Source: an uncultured Clostridia bacterium
GTDB taxonomy: Bacteria > Bacillota > Clostridia > TANB77 > CAG-508
Length of the DNA: 64,000 nt
Assembly (NCBI GenBank): GCA_948976265.1
Contig: CARFUA010000008.1
Location: 4,948-68,947, forward strand
Reading direction: 5' to 3'
This document shows positions 8,909-19,263 of this stretch, piece after piece. Numbering within the stretch: the first letter of the stretch is position 1; each line of letters begins with the position of its first letter. The position numbers and the translations under genes are program-made. The notes beneath the pieces were generated by a model, which searched no databases, was not told the origin of the DNA, and saw only the letters and a list, made by a program, of their open reading frames with translations.

Positions 8909-10688
8909 TTATACCTCTTCACAATATGTCGTTTCTGACTGATTTAATAAATATTTACCAATAAACTGTGGAAAATAGTATGTATCCAATTCATAACTTG
9001 GTTCAACAATCACTTCACCTGCTTCATTTATTACGCCCCACTTGCCTTCTTTTTTGATTCCAGCAAAACCATATTCGTTAAATTCTGTCACAATATCATA
9101 TTCACAAGTTACAATTATTTTTTCATTTGAGTCGGCAAATCCCCATTTGCCATTTTGTTGGGTGGCATATAATTTTTTGTTTGGAAAAACTTCTGTATTT
9201 TCCACAACTTGTCCACTTGCATTGATGTATTTCATGTCATTTTCGGAATAACAAATGGAATATTCCTCGTTAATATGTTCCACCACGCCATCTTCCATTG
9301 TAACTGTTTTTCGTAAATCTTCTGAATAAATATCGACCAAATTTTTCATTCCATCAATTGCTTGTAAAGATTTCGTTCCTTCAATTAACACAATAAAATC
9401 ATATTCAGGCTCAATTTCTATTTCCTTCGTTAACGCATTCACCACACCAGTTTTTCCGTCTCGATTCGAAAAAATAAAATAATGGTCAAATGCATATGTA
9501 ATTTGATTATATTTTTCATCGATTTTGACATCTTTACTAATAATACTACAATTTCCTTCTTCATCTTCTGCGATAAAATAAGCTGGATTTTCGGTTTCAA
9601 TCATTTTGGTATAAGAATTGGTTCCCACCAAATTTCCATTAATATCAAACAATTGCGTTTCATCGTCCTTTGTTACAGAAATATAATTTCCTGCCATAGA
9701 ATAACTCGTATATTCTGGTTTCAAAATCGTTTTTCCATTTAATTTGAAAAAACCATATTTGCCGTTTTTATTAACCACAAAAACTTTTGACAAATTCGAA
9801 TAGGTTATTTCTTGAAAATTGAAATCAATGATTTTCTTTTTATTTTTAAAAACGCATTTTTTTCCCTTTTGCATCGCTATTAAATAAATGTTGTCATCCT
9901 CATATTCTAATGCTCTTTCCAAAGATTCATATTTGGTATCCAAAATCATGTTTCCTTCATAGTCAAGGTAACCAAAATTAATTCCTTCCTTCGCTTTTTC
10001 AGCCACAATGAAACCTGTTTTGTGATACGATTCCTCTTCTGTCCAATAACCATCTGCCTTGATTTCATCATATTTTGTTTCAAGCACAACATTTCCTTTG
10101 GCATCTAACACCCCAAATTTCCCATCTTTTTCAACCAAAATTCTTCCTGGTCGATATTCAAGACTCGTAATTTGCTGGTAAATTGGTTCTGTTATCACAT
10201 TTCCGTCTAAATCGATTAAGCCATACAGCTCATCTTTTTTATATTTCAAAACCTGTTTTTCCATTTCATTGGTATTTTCAGAAGACTTGACTGCTTCCAC
10301 CAATGCATATTCCGAAAATAACTTCTCTCCCTTTTGATTTAACACTTCCGTGTTTTCCTCTTCATGAACAATCCATACATCTTTGGAAGGATTCGGTATA
10401 TCAATTCCGTTCATATTTTGCTTCTAACACATTTTCGCCATTTTTATTAACCACGCCAACACCTTTTTCTCCACTTAACGCAAAATATTCATACACCAGT
10501 GTTGTTTCCATTTCTACTAAATCGGGTTTTTGTTTCTTAGCTTTCCATTTCCCTATTCCAAAAACCAGCACCCCTACAACAGCAGCAATTAAAAACACAT
10601 TTCTTATGATTTTTAGTACATTCGAATTTTCCCCAAATTGGCTACTTCTTTCTCTATTTCTCACAACTCGATTATTTCTACCACTCAA
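8909..10688 (-). CDS. Membrane-anchored WG-repeat protein; one +1 shift at CGG
   Basis: 592 aa after correction. A basic N-terminus is followed by one membrane helix (about 25-47), then many WG repeats of the form WGVINEAGEVIVEPSYE spaced about 40-60 residues to the C-terminus. The frame breaks inside the first repeat at CGG 10407-10409: the zero frame gives EAKYERN and stops, while skipping C gives EAKYE-GIDIPNPSKDVW, which matches the repeat consensus. An ATG just downstream (10414) could start a soluble form lacking the anchor, so the shift might control anchored versus free protein. Function is unknown; WG repeats are beta-rich, probably extracytoplasmic here. Confidence 0.82.
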
Positions 10689-10725
10689 ATTTTCTCATCT
10701 CCTACTATTTTTAAGGATTTTTTCT

Positions 10726-11643
10726 TTACGCATTTTCTGTTAAAACTGGTACAACTTGTTTTTTTCGTGATACAACCGACTTCAAAAGTGCTGTATGATT
10801 TTCTAATGTTACACAATAAGATTTTTCAACCAAATCCGCTCTATTTCCCAATGCAATTACTTGTGAATTGCTGTTTACAATATCGGTAATCAACAACATA
10901 AACAAATCTAATCCCTTTTCATCAATAACTTTTTGCATTCCATTTTCCAATTCTGCCTTCATCGTCATAACATCTTCGATAGAAGCAGTATTAACTTGTG
11001 CTATTACAGATTTAACCTGTTTTAAATCTATTTCTTTCGCATCCAAATTCAAAATTTCTTCGATGGAAAATCCATTCAAATCCGTTCCAGCTTTTAACAT
11101 TTCTAAGCCATATGTATTACAATCAATTTGTGCAATTTTAGCCAACTCTTTTGCAATTTTGACATCCTCTTCTGTGCAAGTTGGTGATTTAAACAATAAC
11201 GTATCAGATATAATCGCTGATAACATTAAAGTTGCAATCGTTTTATCAATTTCCACATTATTTTCTTGATATAATTTATACAAAATTGTTTCCGTACAAC
11301 CAACTGGCTCTGCACGATAATACAATGGATACCCCGTATTCAACGCCACTTTATGATGATCAACAATTTTTAAAATAGTTACTTCCTCTAAATTTTCAAT
11401 TGATTCTTTGGGATTTGCATGGTCAACAAGCATAACTTCTGCCCCATCTTCCACACTTTCAATCAAACGAGGAGGCTCTATTCCTAAATAATCTAAAACA
11501 TACTGTGTTTCCTTATTAACATTTCCCAATCGACATGCCTCAACGTCCTTTCCTAACGCTTTTTCTAAATTAGCTAAAACAAGGCTAGATGTAATGGAAT
11601 CCGTATCTGGATTTTTGTGTCCAAAAATTAATATTTTTTTCAT
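10726..11643 (-). CDS. ppaC: Manganese-dependent inorganic pyrophosphatase (DHH family)
   Basis: 305 aa, the normal length of family II pyrophosphatases. Motifs are intact: GHKNPDTDS at residues 8-16, MLVDHAN (DHA) near 70, KIVDHHK (DHH) near 93, and the C-terminal DHHA2 motif SRKKQVVPVL. The enzyme hydrolyses pyrophosphate released by biosynthesis in the cytoplasm using Mn2+. The start at 11643 has AAGGAGAAAT upstream. It has no obvious partner among its neighbours. Confidence 0.96.
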   Translation of the reverse strand: MKKILIFGHKNPDTDSITSSLVLANLEKALGKDVEACRLGNVNKETQYVLDYLGIEPPRLIESVEDGAEVMLVDHANPKESIENLEEVTILKIVDHHKVALNTGYPLYYRAEPVGCTETILYKLYQENNVEIDKTIATLMLSAIISDTLLFKSPTCTEEDVKIAKELAKIAQIDCNTYGLEMLKAGTDLNGFSIEEILNLDAKEIDLKQVKSVIAQVNTASIEDVMTMKAELENGMQKVIDEKGLDLFMLLITDIVNSNSQVIALGNRADLVEKSYCVTLENHTALLKSVVSRKKQVVPVLTENA

Positions 11644-11713
11644 TTCGATTTCTCCTTTTTATCTCTTATTTTTTATTCTTGTTTGGCAAGGTTTTGCCCT
11701 TGCCTTTATAGAC

Positions 11714-12181
11714 TTATTGGTCATTTGATTGATTTTCTGGAACATCTTTAATTTCAGTTACTTCCGCTTCTTGAACCTCTTGTGAGTCTGGTTGTACCTG
11801 AACTTCTACTTTTTCGACTTTAGGCTGTTCTTTTCCACATTTCGAACAAAAATCATCTTTTTTATTGATTTCTGCCCCACATTTTACACATTTCTTTACT
11901 TCCTTTAAAGCCAAAATATCTGATTCTATTTTAGAAATCACATCAAATTGAGCTGAAATTTCTTCACATTTTACTAAAATCTCTTCTTTTCCCTCTTCTG
12001 TATTAGTCTTAAATTGGTGATAAACATGTTCTCCAACTTCTTCATACAAATTGGTAATTTTATTTTTTGCTTCATTCATTCTTCCCTTTAACTTCATTTC
12101 TTCAGAAAACTTTACCGTTTTCTCCTTTGTAACTTGATAAGTTTCACTCGCTTTTTTTCCTAATTTATTAAAAAAATCCAT
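11714..12181 (-). CDS. Coiled-coil protein with C-terminal zinc ribbon
   Basis: 155 aa from the ATG at 12181, chosen because AAGGAGG lies eight bases upstream. An amphipathic N-terminal segment and coiled coil (about 5-95) lead to a zinc ribbon, CVKCGAEINKKDDFCSKCG (near 100-118), and an acidic Gln/Glu/Val-rich tail. Proteins of this layout are common and uncharacterised in Bacillota. It follows gpsA by 57 bp. No function assigned. Confidence 0.75.
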   Translation of the reverse strand: MDFFNKLGKKASETYQVTKEKTVKFSEEMKLKGRMNEAKNKITNLYEEVGEHVYHQFKTNTEEGKEEILVKCEEISAQFDVISKIESDILALKEVKKCVKCGAEINKKDDFCSKCGKEQPKVEKVEVQVQPDSQEVQEAEVTEIKDVPENQSNDQ

Positions 12182-12238
12182 TTTCATATCCTCCTTAAAT
12201 TTTGATTCCATTCTATCATTGCCAATTATCTTACAAGG

Positions 12239-13223
12239 TTATTCTGCCTTTAACTCTCTGGTCATTAATTGGTTGACGGCTTCTTTTGGATTCAATCCAT
12301 TGTATAATACATTGTAAACAGTTTCTACAATTGGCATTTCAATTTTATATTTTTGGGCTAAACAATAGGCAGAATCAATATTATCAATACTTTCAATCGT
12401 CATTCCAATTTGCTTTTTCGCTTCTTCTATTGAATTTCCTTTGGCAATCAACTCTCCCGCTCTTCTATTTCGACTATGGGGACTTCCACAAGTTACGATT
12501 AAATCACCAAGCCCTGTTAATCCATAAAAGGTTCTCGATTTGCCTCCCATTGCAACACCTAATCGTGTAATTTCAACCAAACCTCTTGTAGCAAGCATAG
12601 CAAACGTATTATCACCAAATCCCAAACCGAACGGCTGCTCCCGCACAAAACGCAATAATATTTTTCAAAGCACCACCGAGTTCCACTCCTCTTACATCAT
12701 TGGTATGATACATTCTAAGCAAATTGCTTTTCAACAATTCACAAACTGTTTCATTCACATCCTGCCTTTTAGAAGCAACCACCAAAGCTGTTGGGACACC
12801 AATGGCTACTTCCTCCGCATGACTTGGACCAGATAAAATCCCATATTTCACATTTGGTAATTCTTGCTCAACCACTTCATCTAATGTCAAATTCGTCTCT
12901 GGCTCAAATCCTTTCGAACACATTAACAAAATTTGATTTGGTTTGACAAATTCTTTGTAACCTTTTATCGTATTTCTAACAAACTTTGATGGTGTCACAT
13001 GTAAAATTAGTTCTGTGCCTTGTAAAGCTTCTTCGTAAGAATTGGTGCAAACAATTCCCTCTGGTAAATCCACATTTGGTAAAAAAATACACTTTTTTTC
13101 CTGATTAATTTTATTTTTTTCGTCCTCACTAAATGACCATACTTTTATAGTATTTCCCTGGTTTGCTAAATATATACTAAGCGCCATTCCCCAGCTTCCA
13201 CTTCCGATTACTGAAATCTTCAT
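12239..13223 (-). CDS. gpsA: Glycerol-3-phosphate dehydrogenase [NAD(P)+]; +1 shift at CGG
   Basis: 327 aa after correction, the usual GpsA length. The N-terminal Rossmann motif is [10 protein letters not shown] at residues 7-16, with later CSKGFEPE and LSGPSHAEE. The frame breaks in the substrate-binding helix at CGG 12627-12629: the zero frame ends GAAVRFGIW, while skipping C gives [21 protein letters not shown], the conserved GLG.GDN..A.L.TRG motif. GpsA makes sn-glycerol-3-phosphate for phospholipid synthesis and is normally needed for growth, which makes simple gene loss unlikely. It overlaps plsY by 4 bp (ATGA), and PlsY uses its product. Confidence 0.92.
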
Positions 13224-13854
13224 TCATTTTCTCCTTTTTTCTTAAAACTCAATTTATTTTCGGTTCCATTCATAATTCGACCAATATTGGTTCGATGGTT
13301 AAATATAATAAATCCTGCCATAACCATTCCAAAAATCAAATAATTGCCTTCCACCAAATAATGTTCTTTCAAAAATATGGTAAGAATTGGAAACAACACA
13401 GCTGCTGCAATTGATCCGCAAAGAGACCATTCTTGTAACTGCCATTAAACAAATCGCAAACAATAAACAAATTAATCCAATTTGCCAATTTAGCAATAAT
13501 AAAATTCCCAAACTTGTTGCAATTCCTTTTCCGCCTCGAAATCCAAAAAAAATAGGAAATGTATGACCAATCACCACACCCATTGCTGCAATTTGAACCA
13601 ATACAGAAGCATCACATTCCACAAACTTTCCGCACAAGCCAAGCCATTAGAATTGCTACAACTCCTTTTAAAATATCCGCTATCAATGTTAAAGCAGCTG
13701 CTTTCTTGCCCACGCTTCTTAAAACATTGGTTGTTCCACCATTGCCACTTCCTTTTTCTCGCACATCAAATCCAGCCATTTTTTTGCTGATTAAGACAGA
13801 AAAATTTACGCTTCCTATTAAATAGGCTATCACTCCAATGATTCCGTATGTCAT
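13220..13854 (-). CDS. plsY: Glycerol-3-phosphate acyltransferase PlsY; two +1 shifts at CGG
   Basis: 210 aa after two corrections; start at 13854 with AAAGGAGG upstream. It is a multi-pass membrane enzyme that acylates glycerol-3-phosphate from acyl-phosphate. GSGNGGTTN (variant of GSGNxGATN), [19 protein letters not shown] and NHRTNIGRI are the conserved catalytic loops. The first shift is CGG 13630-13632 ([14 protein letters not shown]), the second CGG 13416-13418 ([19 protein letters not shown]). The corrected frame ends in TGA overlapping the gpsA start. Two independent identical lesions in a phospholipid gene still intact elsewhere argue for recoding rather than decay. Confidence 0.9.
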
Positions 13855-14282
13855 ATTTTTCCTCCTTTTATATCTTTTTTTTACTATATCACATTGCCAA
13901 AAAAGGTTCAAGTATTTTGGAAAGAAAAAAGAGAAGAAATTCTTTTCGAAAATTCTTCCCCAAAAGTACTCTATTAAAAATATATGCATAACATTTTTAG
14001 CATTTGCTCTTAAAAATACCTAAAAATTATTTCTTGCCATATTTCCCTCTTTCTGGTGTATTATGTATCCATATCCTTTTTTAGTGCCTCCTTGAGCCCC
14101 TCATTGAGTCATATAAACTTTTGTTTTTTCTTAAAGTGCTTATTTTTATGCCTCTAAAAAATCCTGAAAAATACCGTAACTTAATTTATTTTGATTTTTA
14201 GTCATTTATCATTAAAAATTAAAATAAATGGCTTATTTGTGTGTTTTTGATTTTTCTCAAGCAATACGTCCTATCCTATATA

Positions 14283-14318
14283 AAAACCAGATTTACAAAA
14301 AATTGCAAATCTGGTTTT
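14283..14318 (-). terminator. Terminator after the cysteine desulfurase gene
   Basis: Arms AAAACCAGATTT and AAATCTGGTTTT (12 bp) with a 12-base loop; the minus-strand copy continues into T-rich sequence. The rest of 13855-14411, between plsY and this gene, shows only AT-rich sequence without a supportable gene. Confidence 0.7.
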
Positions 14319-14411
14319 AAAATATCTTTTTTCAAAAATAAGAATGACTTTCATTTTTGAAAACTTTATAAGCATTTTCATCCATTTTCTAAAAATAGGA
14401 TTTTTCCTATT

Positions 14412-15555
14412 CTATCTCAGTTTTTTCACAATTCTCATCAATTGTTCCACCAAATAATCCACATCCTCTACCGTATTTTCTTTCCCAAAAGTAACCCTCA
14501 AACTACTTCTTGCAATATTGGCAGGAACCCCAATTGCTAACAAGACATGCGATGGATTCAATAAACCTGCACTACACGCAGAACCACTTGATGCACAAAT
14601 CCCAACTTTATCCAATTCTTGCAACAATTTTGCACCATCAACTCCCTTAAAACAAACATTTGCGTTTCCTGCTAATCGATTTTCCAAATCGCCATTGATT
14701 CGAATAAATGGAATATCTTTTTCCACATTTGCTAAATAGTAATCTCGTAAAACTCTTAGTTTTTTATTGTATTCTGGCAATTCTTCTTGAGCAATTTGAA
14801 TGGCTTTTCCGAAGTCCAACAATGCCTGCTACATTTTCGGTTCCAGACCTTTTGTCTCGTTCTTGATGTCCGCCATCTTGAATTCTAGTAAACATTACAT
14901 GTTCGCTAACATACGCCACACCAATTCCTTTTGGTCCATAAAATTTGTGCGCTGACATTGACAGAGCTGAAATTCCTAATTTTTTCACATCAATATCAAT
15001 ATTTCCAATGGCTTGAACCGCATCTGTATGAAAATACACACCATAGCGTTTGGCAATTCTTCCTATGGATTCCATATCTTGTATAGTTCCAATTTCATTA
15101 TTAGCAAACATAACGCTAATCAAAATTGTTTGTCGATTGATTGCTCTTTCTAACTCTTTTAAATCAATTCTTCCTTCTCTATCTACATTCAAATAAGTCA
15201 CACGAAATCCCATATACTTTTCCAAAAATTGACACGTATTTAATACTGCTGGATGTTCAATTTTCGTTGTAATAATATGATTTCCGCGTCTTCGATTCGC
15301 CAATGCAATTCCTTTGATAATGAGATTGTCACTTTCAGTTCCTCCACTTGTAAAATAAATTTCATTGGGATTACATTTTAAAGCATCGGCAACTCTTTTC
15401 CTTGCCAGATTAATCGCCTCTTTATTGTTTTTTCCAATACCATACATCGATGAAGCATTTCCAAAATTCTCGGTTAAGTAAGGCATCATTTCGTTTAACA
15501 CTCTATTTTCAATTGCTGTTGTTGCAGCATGGTCAAAATATCTAATATTCTGCAT
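14412..15555 (-). CDS. nifS: Cysteine desulfurase (NifS/IscS type); +1 shift at CGG
   Basis: 380 aa after correction from the ATG at 15555, chosen because AAGGAAG lies nine bases upstream. It is a class V PLP enzyme: YFDHAATT at the N-terminus, PLP lysine in SAHKFYGPKG near residue 200, and active cysteine in GICASSGSACSAG near 325. The zero frame breaks after NVAGIVGL at CGG 14809-14811; skipping C gives GL-GKAIQIAQEELPEYNKK, the expected continuation. The active cysteine lies after the shift, so the truncated product would be inactive. The enzyme supplies sulfur for Fe-S clusters or tRNA thiolation; no scaffold or thiolase gene is adjacent. Confidence 0.9.
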
Positions 15556-15677
15556 AATTTTCAACTTCCTTATCTTAAATTTTATAAATTCATTTTATTA
15601 TATGATTTTCCCTTTTAAATTGTGCCTATTTTGATAAATTATGCAATTTTAAATTTGTTTGCTTTCTTAAAATATAA

Positions 15678-15720
15678 AAAAAACAGTTCTGTTTGAATTT
15701 CTCAACCGAACTGTTTTTTT
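15678..15720 (-). terminator. Terminator after the Asn-rich membrane protein
   Basis: Arms AAAAAACAGTTC and GAACTGTTTTTTT around a 19-base loop; T-runs exist on both strands so it can act bidirectionally. Confidence 0.75.
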
Positions 15721-15722
15721 CT

Positions 15723-16220
15723 TTATCTTCGCCAACATCTACAACATCGATTTGAATTATTGTTATTGCCATTATTACCAGCATTATTATTGCCTGTATT
15801 ATTGTTGCCTGTATTATTATTGTCACTATTGTTATTTCCTACATTGTTATTGCCAGAATTGTTATTACCTGTATTATTGTTGCCAGAATTATTGTTGCCT
15901 ATATTATTATTGCCTGTGTTTCCATTGGCTGTATTTGCATTAGCTGTGTTGCTGTTATTCCCTCTACAGCACATACAATTGTTGTTATTACATTCCCATT
16001 TAAAAAATCGGCAAATAATATAAGCAGCAATAAACGCCAAAAACGTATAAATCCACGCTAACGCAATTAATGTAATAGTACCACCCAAAACAATCGCAAT
16101 AATAATCGCAACCACAAACACAATTCCTGCCACCTTAAATGGACAATTTAATAAGGTTTGCAAAATCGATGCTACAATTATCACCAATATTGGTATGACA
16201 AAAGTAATTAATAAGTCCAT
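15723..16220 (-). CDS. Small membrane protein with Asn/Gly repeat and Cys-rich ends
   Basis: 165 aa from the ATG at 16220 (GGGAGG ten bases upstream). Two to three membrane helices (residues about 3-80) are followed by CNNNNCMCCRG, a low-complexity tract of NNNTGNNNSGNNN-type units (about 95-150, encoded by a 15-base degenerate tandem repeat at about 15770-15950), and a terminal RCCRCWRR. The Asn-rich part is probably exposed. No known family recognised; the repeat could vary in copy number between strains. The 3' end abuts a strong terminator. Confidence 0.65.
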   Translation of the reverse strand: MDLLITFVIPILVIIVASILQTLLNCPFKVAGIVFVVAIIIAIVLGGTITLIALAWIYTFLAFIAAYIICRFFKWECNNNNCMCCRGNNSNTANANTANGNTGNNNIGNNNSGNNNTGNNNSGNNNVGNNNSDNNNTGNNNTGNNNAGNNGNNNNSNRCCRCWRR

Positions 16221-16313
16221 ACACAAAATACCTCCCAAACTTATTCATCCTTTTATACTATAGTATTCTCCATCTCTATTTTTGGTGATTTTAAAATACA
16301 ATAATTGTGATTT

Positions 16314-17048
16314 TTAATAGGTAACTTCTACCAAATATAAGCCAACGGCTGGCAAGGTTTTCCCCGCTTTTTTTCTGTCTTTACTTGCTATGATTTTAGG
16401 AATTTCTTCTGGTGCTATTTTTCCAATTCCGACATCTAGCAAAGTCCCAGAAATAATCCTTACCATATTATATAAAAATCCACTGCCTGTGAGTTCAATA
16501 TAAATTCTTTCGTCTTTTTCTAAAACTTCGGCTTTGAATATTTTTCTAATACTATTTTTATTACTCGTTCCACTTGCTTTAAATCCTGCAAAATCATGTT
16601 CTCCTTCGAAATATTTTGCTGCTTTTTGCATTTTTTCGACGTCTAATTTTATAGGAAATTGATATTCCAATTCTCGATAAACCGCCGTTCCATTGGGAGA
16701 ATTGTTAATAATATAGCGATATCTTTTCGAATGTGCCAAATAACGACTGTGAAAACGCTCTTCGACTTCTTCAGCCTTTTTGATACGAATACTTTTTTTC
16801 AACCTAGAATTAATCGCAATCGCAAATTTTTGGATGGGAATTTCAGCATTTGTTTTAAAATTAGCAACTTGCCCTAAACTATGAACACCAGCATCCGTTC
16901 TGCCAGAACCGATTAATTCGATTTTTTCTCCAACAATACTTTCAATGGCTCGTTCAATTTCTCCTTGTATGTTTAATTGATTTGGCTGTTTTTGCCACCC
17001 ATTAAAATCTTTTCCGTGATATTCTATGGTTAATTTTATATTTCTCAT
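16314..17048 (-). CDS. truA: tRNA pseudouridine(38-40) synthase
   Basis: 244 aa, the standard TruA length. The catalytic aspartate is in IELIGSGRTDAGVHS near residue 52; GWQKQPNQLNIQGEIE precedes it and the second domain holds FLYNMVRIISGTLLDVG. TruA converts uridines 38-40 of tRNA anticodon stems to pseudouridine. Interesting beside the frameshift pattern of this window, since TruA loss is known to affect frame maintenance; the copy here is intact. It reads toward the Asn-rich gene and starts just after the tsf terminator. Confidence 0.96.
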   Translation of the reverse strand: MRNIKLTIEYHGKDFNGWQKQPNQLNIQGEIERAIESIVGEKIELIGSGRTDAGVHSLGQVANFKTNAEIPIQKFAIAINSRLKKSIRIKKAEEVEERFHSRYLAHSKRYRYIINNSPNGTAVYRELEYQFPIKLDVEKMQKAAKYFEGEHDFAGFKASGTSNKNSIRKIFKAEVLEKDERIYIELTGSGFLYNMVRIISGTLLDVGIGKIAPEEIPKIIASKDRKKAGKTLPAVGLYLVEVTY

Positions 17049-17073
17049 AATTATCCTTCTTTATTTAACTTAA

Positions 17074-17112
17074 AACAGGAAGGTACATCTTGCGATGAAT
17101 TCCCTTCCTGTT
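17074..17112 (-). terminator. Terminator of the rpsB-tsf operon
   Basis: Arms AACAGGAAGG and CCTTCCTGTT with a 19-base loop, followed on the minus strand by TTTA, 24 bp after the tsf stop. Confidence 0.7.
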
Positions 17113-17135
17113 CTTATTTTCTACCTTTATCAAAA

Positions 17136-18011
17136 TTATTGCAATTGTTTCATAACTTCTTCTGCAAAGTTTTCTTCTACTTTTTCGATTCCTTCGCCTT
17201 TTTCAAAACGAACAAAACGATTTAATTTAGCGCCTTTGCTAGCAATCAAATCTCCTACTTTTACATTTGAATCTTTGACAAAAACTTGGTCAAGTAGACA
17301 AATTTCAGAATAGAATTTTCCAATTCTTCCTTGTACCATTTTTTCAGCAATTTCAGCTGGTTTTCCTTCATTCATTGCTTGCACTTTTAAAATTTCCATT
17401 TCTTTTTTGGTTCTTTCTTCTGGTACTTCTTCTCTACTTAAATATTCTGGATTGGCTGCTGTAATTTGCATGCAAATATCTTTGGCAAGTGGTGTATCAG
17501 CATTTTCGAAATCAACTAATACAGCAATTCTTCCATCTCCGTGAATATATCCTTCGATTAAACCTGTTCCTTCATATCTTTCAAATCTTCTGATTGACAT
17601 GTGTTCACCAATTGTAGCAATTTTGTCTGTTAGAACTTCATTTACTGTTTTGCTTGAATCAGCATATTTTGTATTCAATAAAGCTTCTATATCAGTAGGA
17701 TTGGTATCCGCTACTACTTTAGCAACTGTGTTTACGAATTCTTTGAATTCTTCGTTTTTGGATACAAAATCGGTTTCTGCGTTAACTTCAAGGATACTTC
17801 CTACTTTATTATCAGCAGAAATATAAACGGTAACTAAACCTTCTGCAGCAACTCTTCCTGATTTTTTGGCAGCTTTGGCGATTCCTCTTTCACGTAATAA
17901 CTCTGCTGCTTTTTCCATATCTCCATTGGTTTCTGTTAGAACTTTTTTACAGTCCATCATTCCAGCACCTGTTTTTTCTCTTAATTCTTTTACTAAACTT
18001 GCACTTATCAT
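17136..18011 (-). CDS. tsf: Translation elongation factor Ts
   Basis: 291 aa. It begins ISASLVKELREKTGAGMMDCKKVL, the diagnostic UBA-like N-terminus, with the TDFV core motif at EVNAETDFVSKNEEF (near residue 80). EF-Ts exchanges GDP for GTP on EF-Tu. The start has AAGGAGG upstream. It follows rpsB with a 74-bp spacer that contains a short hairpin, the universal rpsB-tsf arrangement. Confidence 0.97.
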   Translation of the reverse strand: MISASLVKELREKTGAGMMDCKKVLTETNGDMEKAAELLRERGIAKAAKKSGRVAAEGLVTVYISADNKVGSILEVNAETDFVSKNEEFKEFVNTVAKVVADTNPTDIEALLNTKYADSSKTVNEVLTDKIATIGEHMSIRRFERYEGTGLIEGYIHGDGRIAVLVDFENADTPLAKDICMQITAANPEYLSREEVPEERTKKEMEILKVQAMNEGKPAEIAEKMVQGRIGKFYSEICLLDQVFVKDSNVKVGDLIASKGAKLNRFVRFEKGEGIEKVEENFAEEVMKQLQ

Positions 18012-18043
18012 TTTGGTTCCTCCTTAAATTTATATAAAAATTG

Positions 18044-18067
18044 GGCAGACAGAAAAAGCCGTCTGCC
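18044..18067 (-). promoter_or_regulatory. Intercistronic hairpin between rpsB and tsf
   Basis: GGCAGAC and GTCTGCC form a 7-bp GC-rich stem with a 10-base loop between the rpsB stop and tsf. There is no T-run on the minus strand, so it is more likely an mRNA-processing or partial-attenuation element than a full terminator. Confidence 0.5.
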
Positions 18068-18085
18068 TCTATATATTTCTCATTT

Positions 18086-18856
18086 TTATTCTTGTTCTGC
18101 GTTTTCCACAACTTGTTCCATGTCGGTTACTTCTTCTTGTGGTTCTTCTTCGTTTAATGGCATAATGGCATCTTCTCCTTGTCTTCCTTCGATAACTGCA
18201 TTTGCCATTACGTCTGCAATTAATTTAACCGCTCTTATTGCATCATCATTTCCTGGAATTGGATAATCAACATCTTCTGGACTACAGTTTGTATCTACTA
18301 ATCCAACGACTTTGATACCTAATTTTCTTGCTTCTTTAATTGCATTATATTCCTTCTTTGGATCAACTACGAACATAACGCCTGGCATTTCCGTCATTTC
18401 TTTGATACCACCAAGATTATTTTCTAGTTTCTCCATTTCATGTCTTAAACCAATTACTTCTTTTTTTGGTAATACATCAAATGTACCATCTTCGCTCATA
18501 GCTTCTAATTCTTTTAAACGATTGATTCTTCCTTGAATGGTTTTGAAGTTGGTAAGCATTCCACCTAACCATCTTTGGTCTACATAGTACATATTACATC
18601 TGATTGCTGCTTCTTTGATGCATTCTTGGGCTTGTTTTTTGGTTCCTACAAAAAGAACATTTTTCCCTTCTTCGGCTTGCTCTTTTACAAAGCTATACGC
18701 CTCATCTAATTTTTTTGATGTTTTTTGTAAATCGATGATATGAATTCCATTTCTAGCTTGGAAAATATATTCCGCCATTTTTGGATTCCATCTTCTTGTT
18801 TGATGTCCGAAATGAACACCTGCTTCCAATAATTGTTTCATTGCAACTACTGCCAT
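18086..18856 (-). CDS. rpsB: 30S ribosomal protein S2
   Basis: 256 aa with an acidic C-terminal tail. Begins [39 protein letters not shown] and [10 protein letters not shown] are S2 signatures, and the second ATG (MKQLLEAG) could be used. S2 is part of the small-subunit head. AAGGAGG precedes the start. It is the first gene of the operon with tsf, driven by the promoter at 18970-18998. Confidence 0.97.
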   Translation of the reverse strand: MAVVAMKQLLEAGVHFGHQTRRWNPKMAEYIFQARNGIHIIDLQKTSKKLDEAYSFVKEQAEEGKNVLFVGTKKQAQECIKEAAIRCNMYYVDQRWLGGMLTNFKTIQGRINRLKELEAMSEDGTFDVLPKKEVIGLRHEMEKLENNLGGIKEMTEMPGVMFVVDPKKEYNAIKEARKLGIKVVGLVDTNCSPEDVDYPIPGNDDAIRAVKLIADVMANAVIEGRQGEDAIMPLNEEEPQEEVTDMEQVVENAEQE

Positions 18857-18969
18857 TTTTTAATTCCTCCTTATTTGTTTTATTCCTCCATAGTATTTCA
18901 AACACTCACAAACACTATTTTTCATAGCACACGTTTGGTCGCTGATACTATGTGCGTTTTAACTTTGTT

Positions 18970-18998
18970 ATTATATCAAAGTTTTATAAAAAATGCAA
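18970..18998 (-). promoter_or_regulatory. Sigma-A promoter of rpsB-tsf
   Basis: On the minus strand TTGCAT (18998-18993), a 17-base spacer and TATAAT (18975-18970). The predicted leader is about 105 nt and contains complementary GCACA/TGTGC segments near 18922-18956 that could form a leader hairpin of the kind used in S2 autoregulation (inference). Confidence 0.7.
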
Positions 18999-19043
18999 GT
19001 ATTTTTTTCATTTTTTATTTTAAGTTTTTTTTATAATTTTTTC

Positions 19044-19072
19044 TTGACAATTCAGCTCAGATATATTATAAT
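19044..19072 (+). promoter_or_regulatory. Consensus sigma-A promoter, plus strand
   Basis: TTGACA (19044-19049), exactly 17 bases, then TATAAT (19067-19072): a perfect consensus promoter on the opposite strand to all neighbouring genes. It drives the small transcript with the leader ORF at 19118 and ends at the terminator at 19264-19300. Confidence 0.85.
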
Positions 19073-19117
19073 ATTTAAAGTAGTTTATTGTGTTTTATTT
19101 GTAAAGGAGGGATGCAT

Positions 19118-19183
19118 ATGCGTCTAACCTGTTGTAGGAGAAGAAATCGGAGGAAAAAAATAAAACTAGGTACTATTTATTAG
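19118..19183 (+). CDS. 21-aa Arg-rich leader-like peptide with an in-frame CGG
   Basis: Begins 45 bases after a consensus -10, with AAAGGAGG seven bases before the ATG, so translation is well supported by signals. Zero-frame peptide: MRLTCCRRRNRRKKIKLGTI plus Y. Codon 11 is CGG (19148-19150). Skipping the C, as inferred for other genes here, would give MRLTCCRRRNGGKK and then UAA. Downstream, CCTCCTTT at 19199-19206 is the exact complement of the ribosome binding site, and GGTACT...AGTACC forms a hairpin over the stop codon. No gene lies downstream on this strand before the terminator, so the unit is a small mRNA or regulatory RNA, not a classical attenuator leader. No known family recognised. 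Confidence 0.6.
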   Translation: MRLTCCRRRNRRKKIKLGTIY

Positions 19184-19263
19184 TACCACTATAGTAATCC
19201 TCCTTTCTTTAGTTAAGGTGCTTTCATACTGGGCACCAATTATCTAATCATCCTTTATAGGAA

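Noticed and set aside
2488..14811. Ordinary sequencing indels as the full explanation
   Set aside because: Not excluded without reads, but the strict CGG identity, the Gly phase, and absence of indels at other codons in the same genes make it the weaker explanation.
15752..16023. Plus-strand ORFs rich in Leu/Tyr/Cys opposite the Asn-rich gene
   Set aside because: They are antisense readings of the low-complexity repeat without start signals.
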